A DNA stretch of 64,000 nucleotides from DATBLY01 sp963705545 (GTDB lineage Bacteria; Actinomycetota; UBA4738; HRBIN12). Below the pieces are notes generated by a model. It was not told the DNA's origin, did no database searches, and saw only the letters and a program-made list of their open reading frames with translations. A program made the translations under genes and the position numbers. Of this stretch, positions 43,301 to 51,625 are shown in pieces. Location of the stretch: contig CAVPJX010000001.1 of the NCBI GenBank assembly GCA_963705545.1, positions 1,240,001 to 1,304,000 of the forward strand. Direction: 5' to 3'. The stretch's first letter is position 1. Each line of letters begins with the position of its first letter.

Positions 43301-43592
43301 GCTCCAAGCAACCTCCGCGCGCGTCGCGCGGTCCCGGACCCGCGACGGGCTCGCCTTGCGGCGCTCCCGCGCGGCGGTCGCGGCCTTGGCCTTGCGGCCC
43401 CGCCGGCGACCCCGTTCGGACCTTGCATCCCTTGCGGGTCACCCGATCCGTCCGTGCCGTTCAGGTCTTGCGACCTTCCCGGCGTCCCCGTCCGGCCTCG
43501 CGGCCTTCCGGGGCATGAGGCCCGGTTCCGCCTTGCGGCTTCCCCGGATCTCGTCCGGTCCCCTCGCGTCGATTGCTTCGACTGCTTGGAGC
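43301..43592. repeat. Non-coding element with internal CCTTGCGG-type repeats and terminal inverted repeats
   Basis: The 537-nt gap between the TetR gene and mshA holds no convincing protein gene. A degenerate octamer of the form CCTTGCGG recurs at 43354, 43390, 43430, 43466, 43496 and 43531 (with a variant at 43421), about every 30-40 bp. The set is flanked by an exact 10-bp inverted repeat, GCTCCAAGCA (43301) and TGCTTGGAGC (43583). A second short stem GCTTCG/CGAAGC (43575-43597) overlaps the right arm. It may be a structured RNA or a small mobile element. Confidence 0.5.
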
Positions 43593-43740
43593 GAAGCGGA
43601 ATCTACCGGCGGTCCCGGAGGCGGTCAACTCGACGTTTCCGCAGGTCAGCGCATATATCTGCAGGTCACGGCCTCGGGAGAAAGAGTGACAATTCGAGGC
43701 TCCGAGCGGCGACGATCCGCCGCGCGCGCATCCGCCCAGG

Positions 43741-45033
43741 TCAGGGCGTGTTCACCACGGATCCGCCGACGGTTCGCCGGCCGTTCGTCGCACCGTCGGG
43801 CGCGCCGAGGAGCTCGGCGTAGACGGCCGCGAGCTCCGTCGCCGTCGCGTCCCACGTGAACCGGAGCGCCTGACGGGTCGCGCGTGCGCCCAGCCGATCG
43901 GCCAGCGCCGGGTCGCGCAGCAATTGCAGCAGCCGGCCCGCATGGTCGGCGGGATCGTGCCCCTCGACGAGGAACCCGGTTCCGCCGTCCTCCACCACGT
44001 ACCGGAGCCCGCCCACCGCCGCCGCGACCACCGGGGTCCCGACCGCCTGCGCCTCCAGCGCGACGAGCCCGAACGACTCCGAGCGCGACGGCACCAGCAC
44101 CACGTCCGCGGCGGCGTAGAAGTCCGCGAGCAGCGGCTGCGGCTGCGGCGGGAAGAGCATCACCCGTTCGCTGACGCCCAGGGCGCCCGCCAGCTCCAGC
44201 AGCCGGGCGACCTCGGCGCCGTGTGTCGATCCGCTCGGACCGCCGACGATCGCGAGCACCAGGTCGCCGGCGGCATCGGGGTCGCGGGCGACGGCCTCGG
44301 CGAGCGTGCGGACCGCCACGTCCGGGCCTTTGTGTGGCTGCAGCCGCCCCACGTACAGGGCCAGGCGCAACCCGGCCAGGTGGAGACGCTCGCGGGCCTC
44401 CGCCCGCGGGCGCGGGGCGAAGATCGTGTGATCGACCCCCGGAGGGACGATCCGGACCTGCTCCGGATCGGCCCGGTAGAGCCCGACCAGCTGGGACGCC
44501 TCGACGGGGGTCACGGCGAGGACCCGGTCGGCCTCCGCGATGACGCGCTCCTCGCCGGCGAGCCGCGCCGCCGACTCCGCCGTCTCTCCCCGGGCGAGCG
44601 AGTAGTTCTTGACCTTCCCGAGCGTGTGGAACGATGCGACCAGCGGGACGCCGAGCGCGCGCTTCGCGGAGCGCCCGACCCAGCCCGACAGCCAGTAGTG
44701 GCTGTGGACGATGTCGTACCCCCCGTCCGTTCGGGCGTGGCGGACCACCCCGCCGAAGAACTCCGGCAGGTACCGCACGAGCTCGGCTTTCGGAACCGGC
44801 GCGTGGGGACCGGCCGGGATGTGGACGACCCGGACCCCCTCGGACAGGGGGACGACGTCGGGCACGTCCGGGGCCCGACGTCGGGTCATCAGGTCCACGG
44901 TCAGGCCGCGCGCCGCGAGGCGCGCGGCGACCTCGCGGATGTAGACGTTCATGCCGCCCGAGTCGCCCGTGCCGGGCTGATCGAGCGGGGACGTGTGGAC
45001 CGATAGGACGGCCACGCGCGGATCGGCTGCCAA
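43741..45033 (-). CDS. mshA: D-inositol-3-phosphate glycosyltransferase, mycothiol biosynthesis
   Basis: This 430-residue GT4 enzyme transfers GlcNAc to inositol 3-phosphate, the first step of mycothiol synthesis. It starts VAVLSVHTSPLDQPGTGDSGGMNVYIREVA, has HSHYWLSGWVGRSAK, ALYVGRLQPHKGPDVAVRTLAEA and VPSRSESFGLVALEAQAVGTPVVA. TTG 45033 is chosen because GGAGGA precedes it and GTG 45015 is inside the first strand. The enzyme implies the organism uses mycothiol as its low-molecular-weight thiol. Confidence 0.88.
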   Translation of the reverse strand: MAADPRVAVLSVHTSPLDQPGTGDSGGMNVYIREVAARLAARGLTVDLMTRRRAPDVPDVVPLSEGVRVVHIPAGPHAPVPKAELVRYLPEFFGGVVRHARTDGGYDIVHSHYWLSGWVGRSAKRALGVPLVASFHTLGKVKNYSLARGETAESAARLAGEERVIAEADRVLAVTPVEASQLVGLYRADPEQVRIVPPGVDHTIFAPRPRAEARERLHLAGLRLALYVGRLQPHKGPDVAVRTLAEAVARDPDAAGDLVLAIVGGPSGSTHGAEVARLLELAGALGVSERVMLFPPQPQPLLADFYAAADVVLVPSRSESFGLVALEAQAVGTPVVAAAVGGLRYVVEDGGTGFLVEGHDPADHAGRLLQLLRDPALADRLGARATRQALRFTWDATATELAAVYAELLGAPDGATNGRRTVGGSVVNTP

Positions 45034-45144
45034 GGCTCCTCCGGGTCTCGTCGGGCGAAGGTGGACCTCTTCGGATGGTACGAGCGAGCCAGCGTTCCGA
45101 TGTGCGGGAACCTGCGCGAACCTCCGGGCGGCCGCTGGCCTGCG

Positions 45145-45186
45145 GGACGCAACCGCGGGCCTCCCGGACGCAGCCGCGGGTCGTCC
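45145..45186. repeat. Tandem 21-bp repeat (two copies)
   Basis: Two adjacent 21-bp units, GGACGCAACCGCGGGCCTCC (first 20 bases) and GGACGCAGCCGCGGGTCGTC (first 20 bases), lie in the 170-nt gap between mshA and the asparaginase gene. They fall downstream of the asparaginase stop and upstream of mshA. Their role is unknown. Confidence 0.5.
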
Positions 45187-45203
45187 GGGCCGCGTCGCGT
45201 CGT

Positions 45204-46181
45204 CTAGCGCCGGTCGAGACGCAGCATGGGCTCGAGGTGCCCGACCGTGCGTCCGCCGCCGGTGAGCGGCGGCCGTGCGTGCCGCACCAGCGTCTTGACG
45301 TGGGCCGCGGTGAGCCCGTCGACCGCGACCAGGGCGGCGACCAGGGCGGGCGGCACGGCCCGGTACCCACCGTCGGCCACCTTCACCGCGACGCCGAGGC
45401 CCGAGGGCAGCACCGCCGCACAGCCGAGGCCCTCGGCGCCCGCCTTCGCCACGACGTCGCCCGTCGCCTGCATGATGTCGGTATCGTCGCGCCGCCTTCC
45501 GCCGACCAGGTACGGCTCGGCGAGCATGGCCCCGACGCAGCGTTCGGCGGTCGGGGCGAGCGCCCCGAGTCGCTCCGGCTCGGCCAGGCGCGCGTACAGG
45601 GTGGCCATCGCGCGCAGCGGCATCGCGTGCACCGGGACGCCGCACCCGTCCACGCCGACCTCGACGTCGTCCACGCCGGCCGCCGCGATCACGGCGCGCA
45701 GGATCCTGCGCTGCAGCGGGTGGCCTGCGCGCGGATACGTTTCCGGGTTCCAACCAGCGCGCACGCACGCGAGGAGCATCGCGGCGTGCTTCCCGGAGCA
45801 GTTGTGCAGGATCTTGTGCTTGTGCTGCGCTCGGGCCATCGAGTCCGGATCGAGCGGCCAGCCCGGGGGGTTGCGCAGCGCCTCGGCGTCCAGGTCGGCG
45901 CGCTGGAGCACCGCGCGCACCGCACCTACGTGGACCGGCTCGCCGTTGTGCGACGCGCACGCGATCGCGACCTCACGGTCGGGCAGTTCCTCGCCGATCG
46001 CGCGCAACGCGACCGACGCCTGGAGCGGCTTCGTGCAGCTCCGTGCGAACACGGCCCGCCCGGGATCGCCGGCGGAGGCGACGAGTCGCCCGTCGGCGTC
46101 GCAGACGGCGACGTGGCCAAGGTGCACGGATTCCTCGACCCCGGACCGGACGACGCGCACGAGCGGGACGGCGGAGGCCAT
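45204..46181 (-). CDS. L-asparaginase, type II Rhizobium-like family
   Basis: This 325-residue protein of the asparaginase II family (not the classical bacterial AnsA/AnsB fold) has RSCTKPLQA, ACASHNGEPVH, NCSGKHAAML, GVDGCGVPVHAMPL and KAGAEGLGCAAVLPSG, all family motifs. It hydrolyses asparagine to aspartate and ammonia. It starts 8 nt after the RsiG-like gene. Confidence 0.86.
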   Translation of the reverse strand: MASAVPLVRVVRSGVEESVHLGHVAVCDADGRLVASAGDPGRAVFARSCTKPLQASVALRAIGEELPDREVAIACASHNGEPVHVGAVRAVLQRADLDAEALRNPPGWPLDPDSMARAQHKHKILHNCSGKHAAMLLACVRAGWNPETYPRAGHPLQRRILRAVIAAAGVDDVEVGVDGCGVPVHAMPLRAMATLYARLAEPERLGALAPTAERCVGAMLAEPYLVGGRRRDDTDIMQATGDVVAKAGAEGLGCAAVLPSGLGVAVKVADGGYRAVPPALVAALVAVDGLTAAHVKTLVRHARPPLTGGGRTVGHLEPMLRLDRR

Positions 46182-46189
46182 CGCGGACC

Positions 46190-46726
46190 TCAGCGAAGGG
46201 CGAGGGAGGGATCGTCCTTGTAGCGGCGCTTCAGCTCGTCCTGAACGACGTCGAGCACCCGGATCACGTCGCTCCGCGCGGCGGAGACCTCGCGCTCCTC
46301 ACCGAGGAGCACCTGCACCGCGTCGGCGAGCCGCTCGTCGTCGAGGGCCGAGGGATCGGAGATCCCGGCGTCGGCCACCAGGCGCTCGACGCGGCGGCGC
46401 GCCATCGTGAGCTCCTCCTCGGGGATGCTCACCCGAACCGCCTCGCCGCGCGAGCCGCCCGGTGACTCGTCCCCGGCGAGGATCGTCGCGAGCCGCTCGA
46501 TCAACGGCGCGTGCTCGCTGTCGGAGGACCGAGCGTCCAGCTCGGCCTTCAGGATCTCGGCCCGCCCCTGCACCAGGCGGCGCAGCAACGAGAGGTACTC
46601 GCGCTCGGCCAGGCATTCGTCGCGCTTGGCCCGCAAGGCCTCGAGGTCGAGGGCGTCCAGGGCGTCGGTGTAGGACGCCGATCGGATCCGGTCGATCCGT
46701 CGGTTGCCGCCGGGCTGATCGCTCAC
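46190..46726 (-). CDS. rsiG: RsiG-like anti-sigma protein with degenerate c-di-GMP motifs
   Basis: This 178-residue helical protein aligns by eye with Streptomyces RsiG, which holds the sigma factor WhiG with cyclic di-GMP bound. The first motif S-x2-R-x3-Q is intact (S46, R49, Q53) but E is R42 and D is E57. The second motif has E144, S148, R151 and D159, with Ile155 instead of Gln. Similar pieces are EYLSLLRRLVQGRAEILKAE and the C-terminal DELKRRYKDD. GTG 46726. No WhiG-type sigma gene is in the window. Confidence 0.7.
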   Translation of the reverse strand: MSDQPGGNRRIDRIRSASYTDALDALDLEALRAKRDECLAEREYLSLLRRLVQGRAEILKAELDARSSDSEHAPLIERLATILAGDESPGGSRGEAVRVSIPEEELTMARRRVERLVADAGISDPSALDDERLADAVQVLLGEEREVSAARSDVIRVLDVVQDELKRRYKDDPSLALR

Positions 46727-46789
46727 GGGCCGTATCCTACGGCGCCCCGCGGACCCGGACGGGACGCCGTTCCGGTCGGGGACGCTCGA

Positions 46790-47839
46790 TCAGCAGACGG
46801 CGAGCAGCATCCCGTAGGGATCGATCGCCGAACCGCCGCCCGGGTGGTACTCGAAGTGCAGGTGGTTCACGTTCGTGTCGCCGGTCGAACCGACGTAGCC
46901 GATCACCGTGCCGGCGCCCACTTGGCCCGACGCGCCGTACGAGCTGAAGTGCGCGTAGTACGTCCAGTCCGAGCTCCCGGAGTGGTACAGGATCACGGCG
47001 TTGCCCCCGAGGGAGTTCGGCGCTTGAACGGCGTTGCCGTCGTGCGTGGCCACGACGGGCGTCCCGTACGGCGCGATCATGTCGATGCCCTGGTGCGTCC
47101 GACCGCCCGGCCGAGGCCAGCCGAAGGAATCCACGAACGACACCGGCCCCTGGACCGGGCAGATCGAGATCGCGCCCGACCCACCGACGGGATACGAACC
47201 GCCACCGCCGCCGCTCTGCGGCGGAAGGCCGATCTGCCGCTGCGCCTGCTCGTCCTCGTACTTCGCGTACAGCTCGTCGTAGAGGTCCTGCGCCTCCTGC
47301 AGCAGCGATCCGATCGAGGCCTTCTGGCCCTCGAGGGCGTCGGCGGCCTTCGCCTGCTCCTCGGCCTGCTGGGCGTACCGCGCGCGCTCGCGGGTGAGCT
47401 GCTCGCTCTGCACGGCTACCTCGGTCGCCAGGTCCTCGTCACCCTGCGCGATGTTCGTCGCGAACTGCAGCCGGTCCGCGAAGTCCGTGAACGTGGTCGA
47501 GCCGAGGAGCGCTCCGAGCGTCTCCGTGCCGCCGCCGATGTAGATCGCGCGGACCCGGCGGTCGAGCCGCAGCTGGATGTGCTGCAGCCGCGCCTCGAGC
47601 TCCGCGATCCGCTCGCGCGCCTGCGCGACCGCGGCCTGCGTCTGCGCGAGCTGCGTCTCGGTCTCCTGCCACTGCTGGGTGACGGAGGCGAGTCTCGCGC
47701 GGACGTCGGCGACGCGCGCCTTCGCCGCGTTCATCTCGCTCTCCGTGTCGGCCCTCGCGGGGACGGCGAGCGCCAGCGCCGCGATCAGCGCCAGGAACAG
47801 CGCCGCACGGCGCGACGGATGGGAAGGGGCGTCGTTCAG
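46790..47839 (-). CDS. M23 family peptidase with N-terminal coiled coil
   Basis: This protein of about 349 residues has a signal peptide (AALFLALIAALALAVPARA), a long coiled coil (about 35-215) and a LytM/M23 domain with HQGIDM and the final HLHFEYHPGG zinc motif. It likely cleaves or activates peptidoglycan hydrolysis during growth. No ATG, GTG or TTG precedes the signal peptide in frame. I place the start at CTG 47839, five nt after GAGG. Confidence 0.82.
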   Translation of the reverse strand: MNDAPSHPSRRAALFLALIAALALAVPARADTESEMNAAKARVADVRARLASVTQQWQETETQLAQTQAAVAQARERIAELEARLQHIQLRLDRRVRAIYIGGGTETLGALLGSTTFTDFADRLQFATNIAQGDEDLATEVAVQSEQLTRERARYAQQAEEQAKAADALEGQKASIGSLLQEAQDLYDELYAKYEDEQAQRQIGLPPQSGGGGGSYPVGGSGAISICPVQGPVSFVDSFGWPRPGGRTHQGIDMIAPYGTPVVATHDGNAVQAPNSLGGNAVILYHSGSSDWTYYAHFSSYGASGQVGAGTVIGYVGSTGDTNVNHLHFEYHPGGGSAIDPYGMLLAVC

Positions 47840-47850
47840 GTCTGCCTCAT

Positions 47851-47876
47851 CGTTCGGAGGTCCGAACGCCTTCGGA
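47851..47876. terminator. Overlapping hairpins between sat and the M23 peptidase gene
   Basis: CGTTCGGA-gg-TCCGAACG (47851-47868) is a perfect palindrome and overlaps TCCGAA-cgcc-TTCGGA (47861-47876). The hairpins lie 62 nt after the sat stop and 12 nt before the CTG of the peptidase gene. They may terminate sat or form a leader structure that controls translation; there is no U-tract. Confidence 0.4.
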
Positions 47877-47937
47877 CGTTCCGGGGAGGCTACCAGTGGC
47901 CCCGGAGCGCGCTCAACCGGCGAACGGCTGGGACCGG

Positions 47938-49104
47938 CTAGCCCCGCATCGCGTCGATCAGGATGTCGGCAACCTCGGGCCGGCTGAACTCCTGCGGCGG
48001 GCGCTCGCCGGCGCGGAGCATCTCGCGGACCTTCGTGCCGGAGAGCGAGACCCGATCCTCCTCGCCGTGCGGACAGGTCTTGGGTGACGCCATCCCCTCG
48101 CACCGATCGCACCAGAACGAATGCTCGAAGTTCAGCGTCTGGATCCCGAGCTCGCCGGGCTCGAACTCCTCGAAGATCTCCTGCGCATCGTAGGTGCCGT
48201 AGTACGTGCCGACGCCCGCGTGGTCGCGTCCCACGATGAAGTGGGTGCAGCCGTAGTTCTTGCGGCAGATCGCGTGCCAGATCGCCTCGCGAGGCCCCGC
48301 ATAGCGCATCGCGGCGGGGAAGACGCTGACCATCGCCCGGTCCTTCGGGTAGTACCCCTCGAAGAGCGCCTCGTAGCAGCGCATCCGGACGTCGGCCGGG
48401 ACGTCGTCGCCCTTCGTGGCCCCCACCAGCGGGTGGACCAAGAGGCCGTCGACGATCTCGAGCGCGCACTTCTGGATGTACTCGTGGGCGCGGTGGATCG
48501 GGTTGCGCGTCTGGAAGCCGACGATCGTGTTCCAGCCGCGCTCGGCGAACGCGTCGCGGGTCTGCGCCGGCGTCAGCCGGTAGGTCCGGAAGTCGTCGTG
48601 CGCCGGCAACCGCAGGACCTGGATCTGGCCGGCCACGCAGAGCTCCCCGGCGTCGTGCAGCGCGCTCACGCCCGGATGCTCGACGTCCTCGGTCCGGTAG
48701 ACGGCGAGCGCCTCCTTCGCCTTGTCCCGGCGGAAGAGCTCGGAGATCCGCAGGACCGCGAGCGGCTCGCCGCCCTCGGTCGCGCAGAGCGCGACCGACT
48801 CCGCGCCGCCCAGCCGGTGCGACGTGTCCTCGTCGATCGACAGGGTGACGGGGATCGCCCAGGCCAGGCCGTCGACGAGGTGCATCGTCTCCAGGATCGC
48901 GTGGTAGTCGCGCTCACCCTGGAAGCCGGTCAGCGGCGAGAGGGCCCCCACGGCAAGCATCTCGAGGTCCGAGAGCTCACGCTCGGAGACCACGATCTTG
49001 GGCAGGTTGGCGGTCTCCGCGCGGAGCGCGTCGGCCGCGGCGCCCTCCACCAGCAGGTTCACGAGCGTGCCGCCGTGCGGGGCGATCGCGTGTGCGTCGG
49101 ACAT
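47938..49104 (-). CDS. sat: Sulfate adenylyltransferase
   Basis: This 388-residue single-chain ATP sulfurylase makes APS from sulfate and ATP. It has the PAPS-reductase-independent signatures [50 protein letters not shown] and [21 protein letters not shown], and cysteines in [18 protein letters not shown] near the C-terminus. It is divergent from cysH, and the 135 nt between them hold no riboswitch that I can see. Confidence 0.95.
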   Translation of the reverse strand: MSDAHAIAPHGGTLVNLLVEGAAADALRAETANLPKIVVSERELSDLEMLAVGALSPLTGFQGERDYHAILETMHLVDGLAWAIPVTLSIDEDTSHRLGGAESVALCATEGGEPLAVLRISELFRRDKAKEALAVYRTEDVEHPGVSALHDAGELCVAGQIQVLRLPAHDDFRTYRLTPAQTRDAFAERGWNTIVGFQTRNPIHRAHEYIQKCALEIVDGLLVHPLVGATKGDDVPADVRMRCYEALFEGYYPKDRAMVSVFPAAMRYAGPREAIWHAICRKNYGCTHFIVGRDHAGVGTYYGTYDAQEIFEEFEPGELGIQTLNFEHSFWCDRCEGMASPKTCPHGEEDRVSLSGTKVREMLRAGERPPQEFSRPEVADILIDAMRG

Positions 49105-49239
49105 CGTCGGGTCAGCCTTTCGGTCGGGGTCGCCCGTGGAGGAGGACCCCCCGGGAGGCCGTCAGCATACGAAACGACCCTGGGGTAGACTCCCGCCGCG
49201 CCGGAAGGCCAGGCGGCCGGCCGGCGCGGAGCCCCTTCG

Positions 49240-49956
49240 ATGCAGACGCTCCTCCCCGCCGACGAGCTCGTCGCGCTCAACCTCGCGTTCGAGGACGCCC
49301 ATCCTCGGGCGATCCTCGAGTGGGCGCTGCTCGAGGCCGGGTTCGAGCGGATCGCGCTCGCCTCCGCGTTCCAGGCCGAGGGCACGATCGCGATGCACCT
49401 CGCCACCCGGATCCGGCCCGACGTCCCGGTGCTGTTCCTCGAGACCGGCTATCAGTTCGCCGAGACGCTCGCGTTCAAGGAGCGCCTGACCGAGCTCCTC
49501 GGGCTGAACGTCGTCGACCTGGTGGGCGAGTACACGGTCGAACGCCAGGCCGCGGAGTTCGGGGCCCGCCTCTTCGAACGCGACCCGGAGCTCTGCTGCG
49601 AGCTGAACAAGGTGCGGCCGATGTTCGAGGCGCTGCGGGAGATGGATGCCTGGATCACGGCCTTCCGCCGGGATTCCTCGCCGACGCGGGCAAACGCGCC
49701 GTTCGTGGAGCAGTACGAGCTGGAGCCCGAGCGATTCATCGTGAAGATCAACCCGATGGCGGCGTGGACCCGGGCCCAGGTCTGGGGCTACCTCCGCGAG
49801 CACGACCTCCCGCACAACCCCCTGTACGACCTCGGCTACTCCTCCATCGGGTGCGCGCCCTGCACCCGGATCCGGTTCGCGGACGAGCCGGAGCGCGCAG
49901 GGCGATGGGCCGGCCTGGCGAAGTGGGAGTGCGGGATCCAGACGAAGCGGGCCTAG
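49240..49956 (+). CDS. cysH: Adenylyl-sulfate (APS) reductase, CysH family
   Basis: This 238-residue enzyme has the paired cysteines of the [4Fe-4S] APS-reductase form: ELCCELNKVRP and GCAPCTR, and the catalytic cysteine in KWECGIQT near the C-terminus. This pattern (CC...CxxC) indicates APS rather than PAPS as substrate, which fits the absence of an APS kinase gene. The last bases overlap the convergent DagK-like gene. Confidence 0.93.
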   Translation: MQTLLPADELVALNLAFEDAHPRAILEWALLEAGFERIALASAFQAEGTIAMHLATRIRPDVPVLFLETGYQFAETLAFKERLTELLGLNVVDLVGEYTVERQAAEFGARLFERDPELCCELNKVRPMFEALREMDAWITAFRRDSSPTRANAPFVEQYELEPERFIVKINPMAAWTRAQVWGYLREHDLPHNPLYDLGYSSIGCAPCTRIRFADEPERAGRWAGLAKWECGIQTKRA

Positions 49957-50867
49957 GCCACGACCCAGAGCGCCTCGCGGGCGAGCTCGATCTCGAGCCG
50001 CCGATGATCCCCGAGCGAGTCGCCGTCCACCTGCGCCGGGAACGGCTCCGCCGCGGTGACCAGCACGTGCGAGGCATCGTGCACGTAGTCGATGTCGCGC
50101 CCGGTGACGTGGCGCGCGGAGCCGAACACCTGCAAGGCGATCCGCGGGATGCTGCGCCGGTTCAGCTTGCGGACCGACAGGACGTCGAGCCCGGACTCGA
50201 GCGACGCCTCGGGCGTCATCCGCAGTCCCCGTCCCTTGTAGTACGTGTACGGGTCCGTCCGCCCGACCATCACGGAGAGGGACGGCGTCGGCTCGCCACC
50301 GTCGATCCGGACCTCGAGGTCGGGGCGCTTGCCCGCGTAGCCGATCATGAGCTCCCACGCGACCGCGCGGAACGCGGCCCGGTCGAACTTGGCTTTCGTG
50401 TTCGGGAACTTCTCGTCGAGCCGCTGCATCGCCGCCGCGTCGACGCCGGCGCCGCAGTTGACGGCGAAGTAGCGCCCGTCGGCGCGCCCGAGGTTCAACT
50501 TGAACGCCTCGTCGTCGAGCGCCTTGCCGATCAGGACGCCGGTCGCCTCGACGGGATCCGTCGGGAGGTCGAGCGCCCGGACCAGGATGTTCGTGGCCCC
50601 GCCGGGCAGGACGCCGAGCGCGGTCTCGGACCCGGCCAGGGCGTTCACGACCTCGTTGATCGTCCCGTCGCCCGAGAAGACGACCGCGAGGTCGACCCCG
50701 TCGGCCACCGCCTGCTGGGCGATCTCGTAGGCGTGGTTGCGCTCCTTGGTCTCGGTGACCTCCAACCGGAAATCCGCCGAGAGGGCCTTCTCGATCACCG
50801 CGAGCGTGGGCTTCGACACCGTCCGCGCGACGGGGTTGACGATGAGCAGGACGCGATGGAAGCGCAT
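49953..50867 (-). CDS. Diacylglycerol kinase catalytic domain (YegS/DagK-like) protein
   Basis: This 304-residue lipid kinase-like protein has VNPVARTVSKP, the GDGT motif VVFSGDGTINEVVNALAG and PGGATNILVRAL, and a C-terminal half typical of DagK-like proteins. It may phosphorylate diacylglycerol or a related lipid. It is convergent with cysH and divergent from the DUF2269 gene. Confidence 0.9.
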   Translation of the reverse strand: MRFHRVLLIVNPVARTVSKPTLAVIEKALSADFRLEVTETKERNHAYEIAQQAVADGVDLAVVFSGDGTINEVVNALAGSETALGVLPGGATNILVRALDLPTDPVEATGVLIGKALDDEAFKLNLGRADGRYFAVNCGAGVDAAAMQRLDEKFPNTKAKFDRAAFRAVAWELMIGYAGKRPDLEVRIDGGEPTPSLSVMVGRTDPYTYYKGRGLRMTPEASLESGLDVLSVRKLNRRSIPRIALQVFGSARHVTGRDIDYVHDASHVLVTAAEPFPAQVDGDSLGDHRRLEIELAREALWVVA

Positions 50868-50913
50868 GAGGGGGCCCGCTCAGTATGACAGGCCCGTTCG
50901 GTACGCTCCCGCC

Positions 50914-51411
50914 GTGGATCGGGGCGACTGGATCTCGATCGTGCTGGTGCTGCACGTCCTGGGAGCCATCCTCGGCCTCGGGACGAACCTGACGTACGGG
51001 CTGATCGCGGCCGTCGGCGAGCGGGCCGGCGGAGCCGGGCGCACCTACGGCTTGCGACTGATCCAGCAGCTGGACGGGCACCTCGCGAACCCCGCGTACG
51101 TCGCCCAGCTGGTGACCGGGCTGATCCTCGTGTGGCTGCTCGAGCTGGATCTGTTCGACACGTCATGGCTGCTCGTGGCGCTGGTCCTCTACGCGGGGGT
51201 GGCCGTCACCGGGATCACCGTCTACGGCCCGGTGCTCCGACGGCAGGTGGCGCTGGCCGAGCGGCTGGAGGCGGCCGGCGAGGGTGGCGATCCCGCGCTG
51301 GCGGCCGAGTACGCGGCCGTCGCCCGACGATCCACCATCCTGGGGATCGCGGTGACGTTGGCCGTGGTGCTGATCGTCGTGCTGATGGTGGTGAAGCCGT
51401 CGCTCTGGTGA
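50914..51411 (+). CDS. DUF2269 family membrane protein
   Basis: This 165-residue protein has four hydrophobic helices: an N-terminal LVLHVLGAILGLGTN helix, then GLILVWLLELDLFDTSWLLVALVLYAG and a final ILGIAVTLAVVLIVVLMVVKP. The pattern fits the DUF2269 family, of unknown function. GTG 50914 is chosen over the longer frame that overlaps the divergent kinase. Confidence 0.75.
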   Translation: MDRGDWISIVLVLHVLGAILGLGTNLTYGLIAAVGERAGGAGRTYGLRLIQQLDGHLANPAYVAQLVTGLILVWLLELDLFDTSWLLVALVLYAGVAVTGITVYGPVLRRQVALAERLEAAGEGGDPALAAEYAAVARRSTILGIAVTLAVVLIVVLMVVKPSLW

Positions 51412-51513
51412 GCTGGTCGCGGCCTTCCGCCACGATAGTGGGGCGGACACGGGCCTGCGCTCCGGCTATGACAGGAGGCTGACGCGATGCGGCGGCTCCG
51501 CCCGCCGTCCTGT

Positions 51514-51622
51514 CAGGACGCTGACAAGTTCCCGTCAGTGTCCTGGCGATCGTCGGGTGAAGGGACCGGCTCGGTCGTCAGCCGGCTGACGACGGCCGAC
51601 CGAACCTGGTGGGGTTCGGTCG
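51514..51622. promoter_or_regulatory. Three inverted repeats upstream of the MarR gene
   Basis: Three palindromes precede the regulator. The first is CAGGAC-g-CTGAC with its mirror GTCAG-t-GTCCTG (51514-51545). The second is a perfect 20-bp palindrome GTCGTCAGCCGGCTGACGAC (51574-51593). The third is CGACCGAAC with its mirror GTTCGGTCG (51597-51622), ending 4 nt before the ATG. They are likely operators for the MarR protein; one could be a terminator for the DUF2269 gene. Confidence 0.55.
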
Positions 51623-51625
51623 CGG

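Noticed and set aside
43354..43538. CCTTGCGG repeats as a CRISPR array
   Set aside because: The units are only 8 bp, degenerate and irregular in spacing (30-40 bp), and no cas gene is near.
47840..47937. Cyclic di-AMP riboswitch before the M23 peptidase gene
   Set aside because: The gap is 98 nt, too short for the usual aptamer, and I see only two small hairpins.
49105..49239. SAM riboswitch between sat and cysH
   Set aside because: I could not build a convincing multi-helix junction or pseudoknot in this 135-nt gap.
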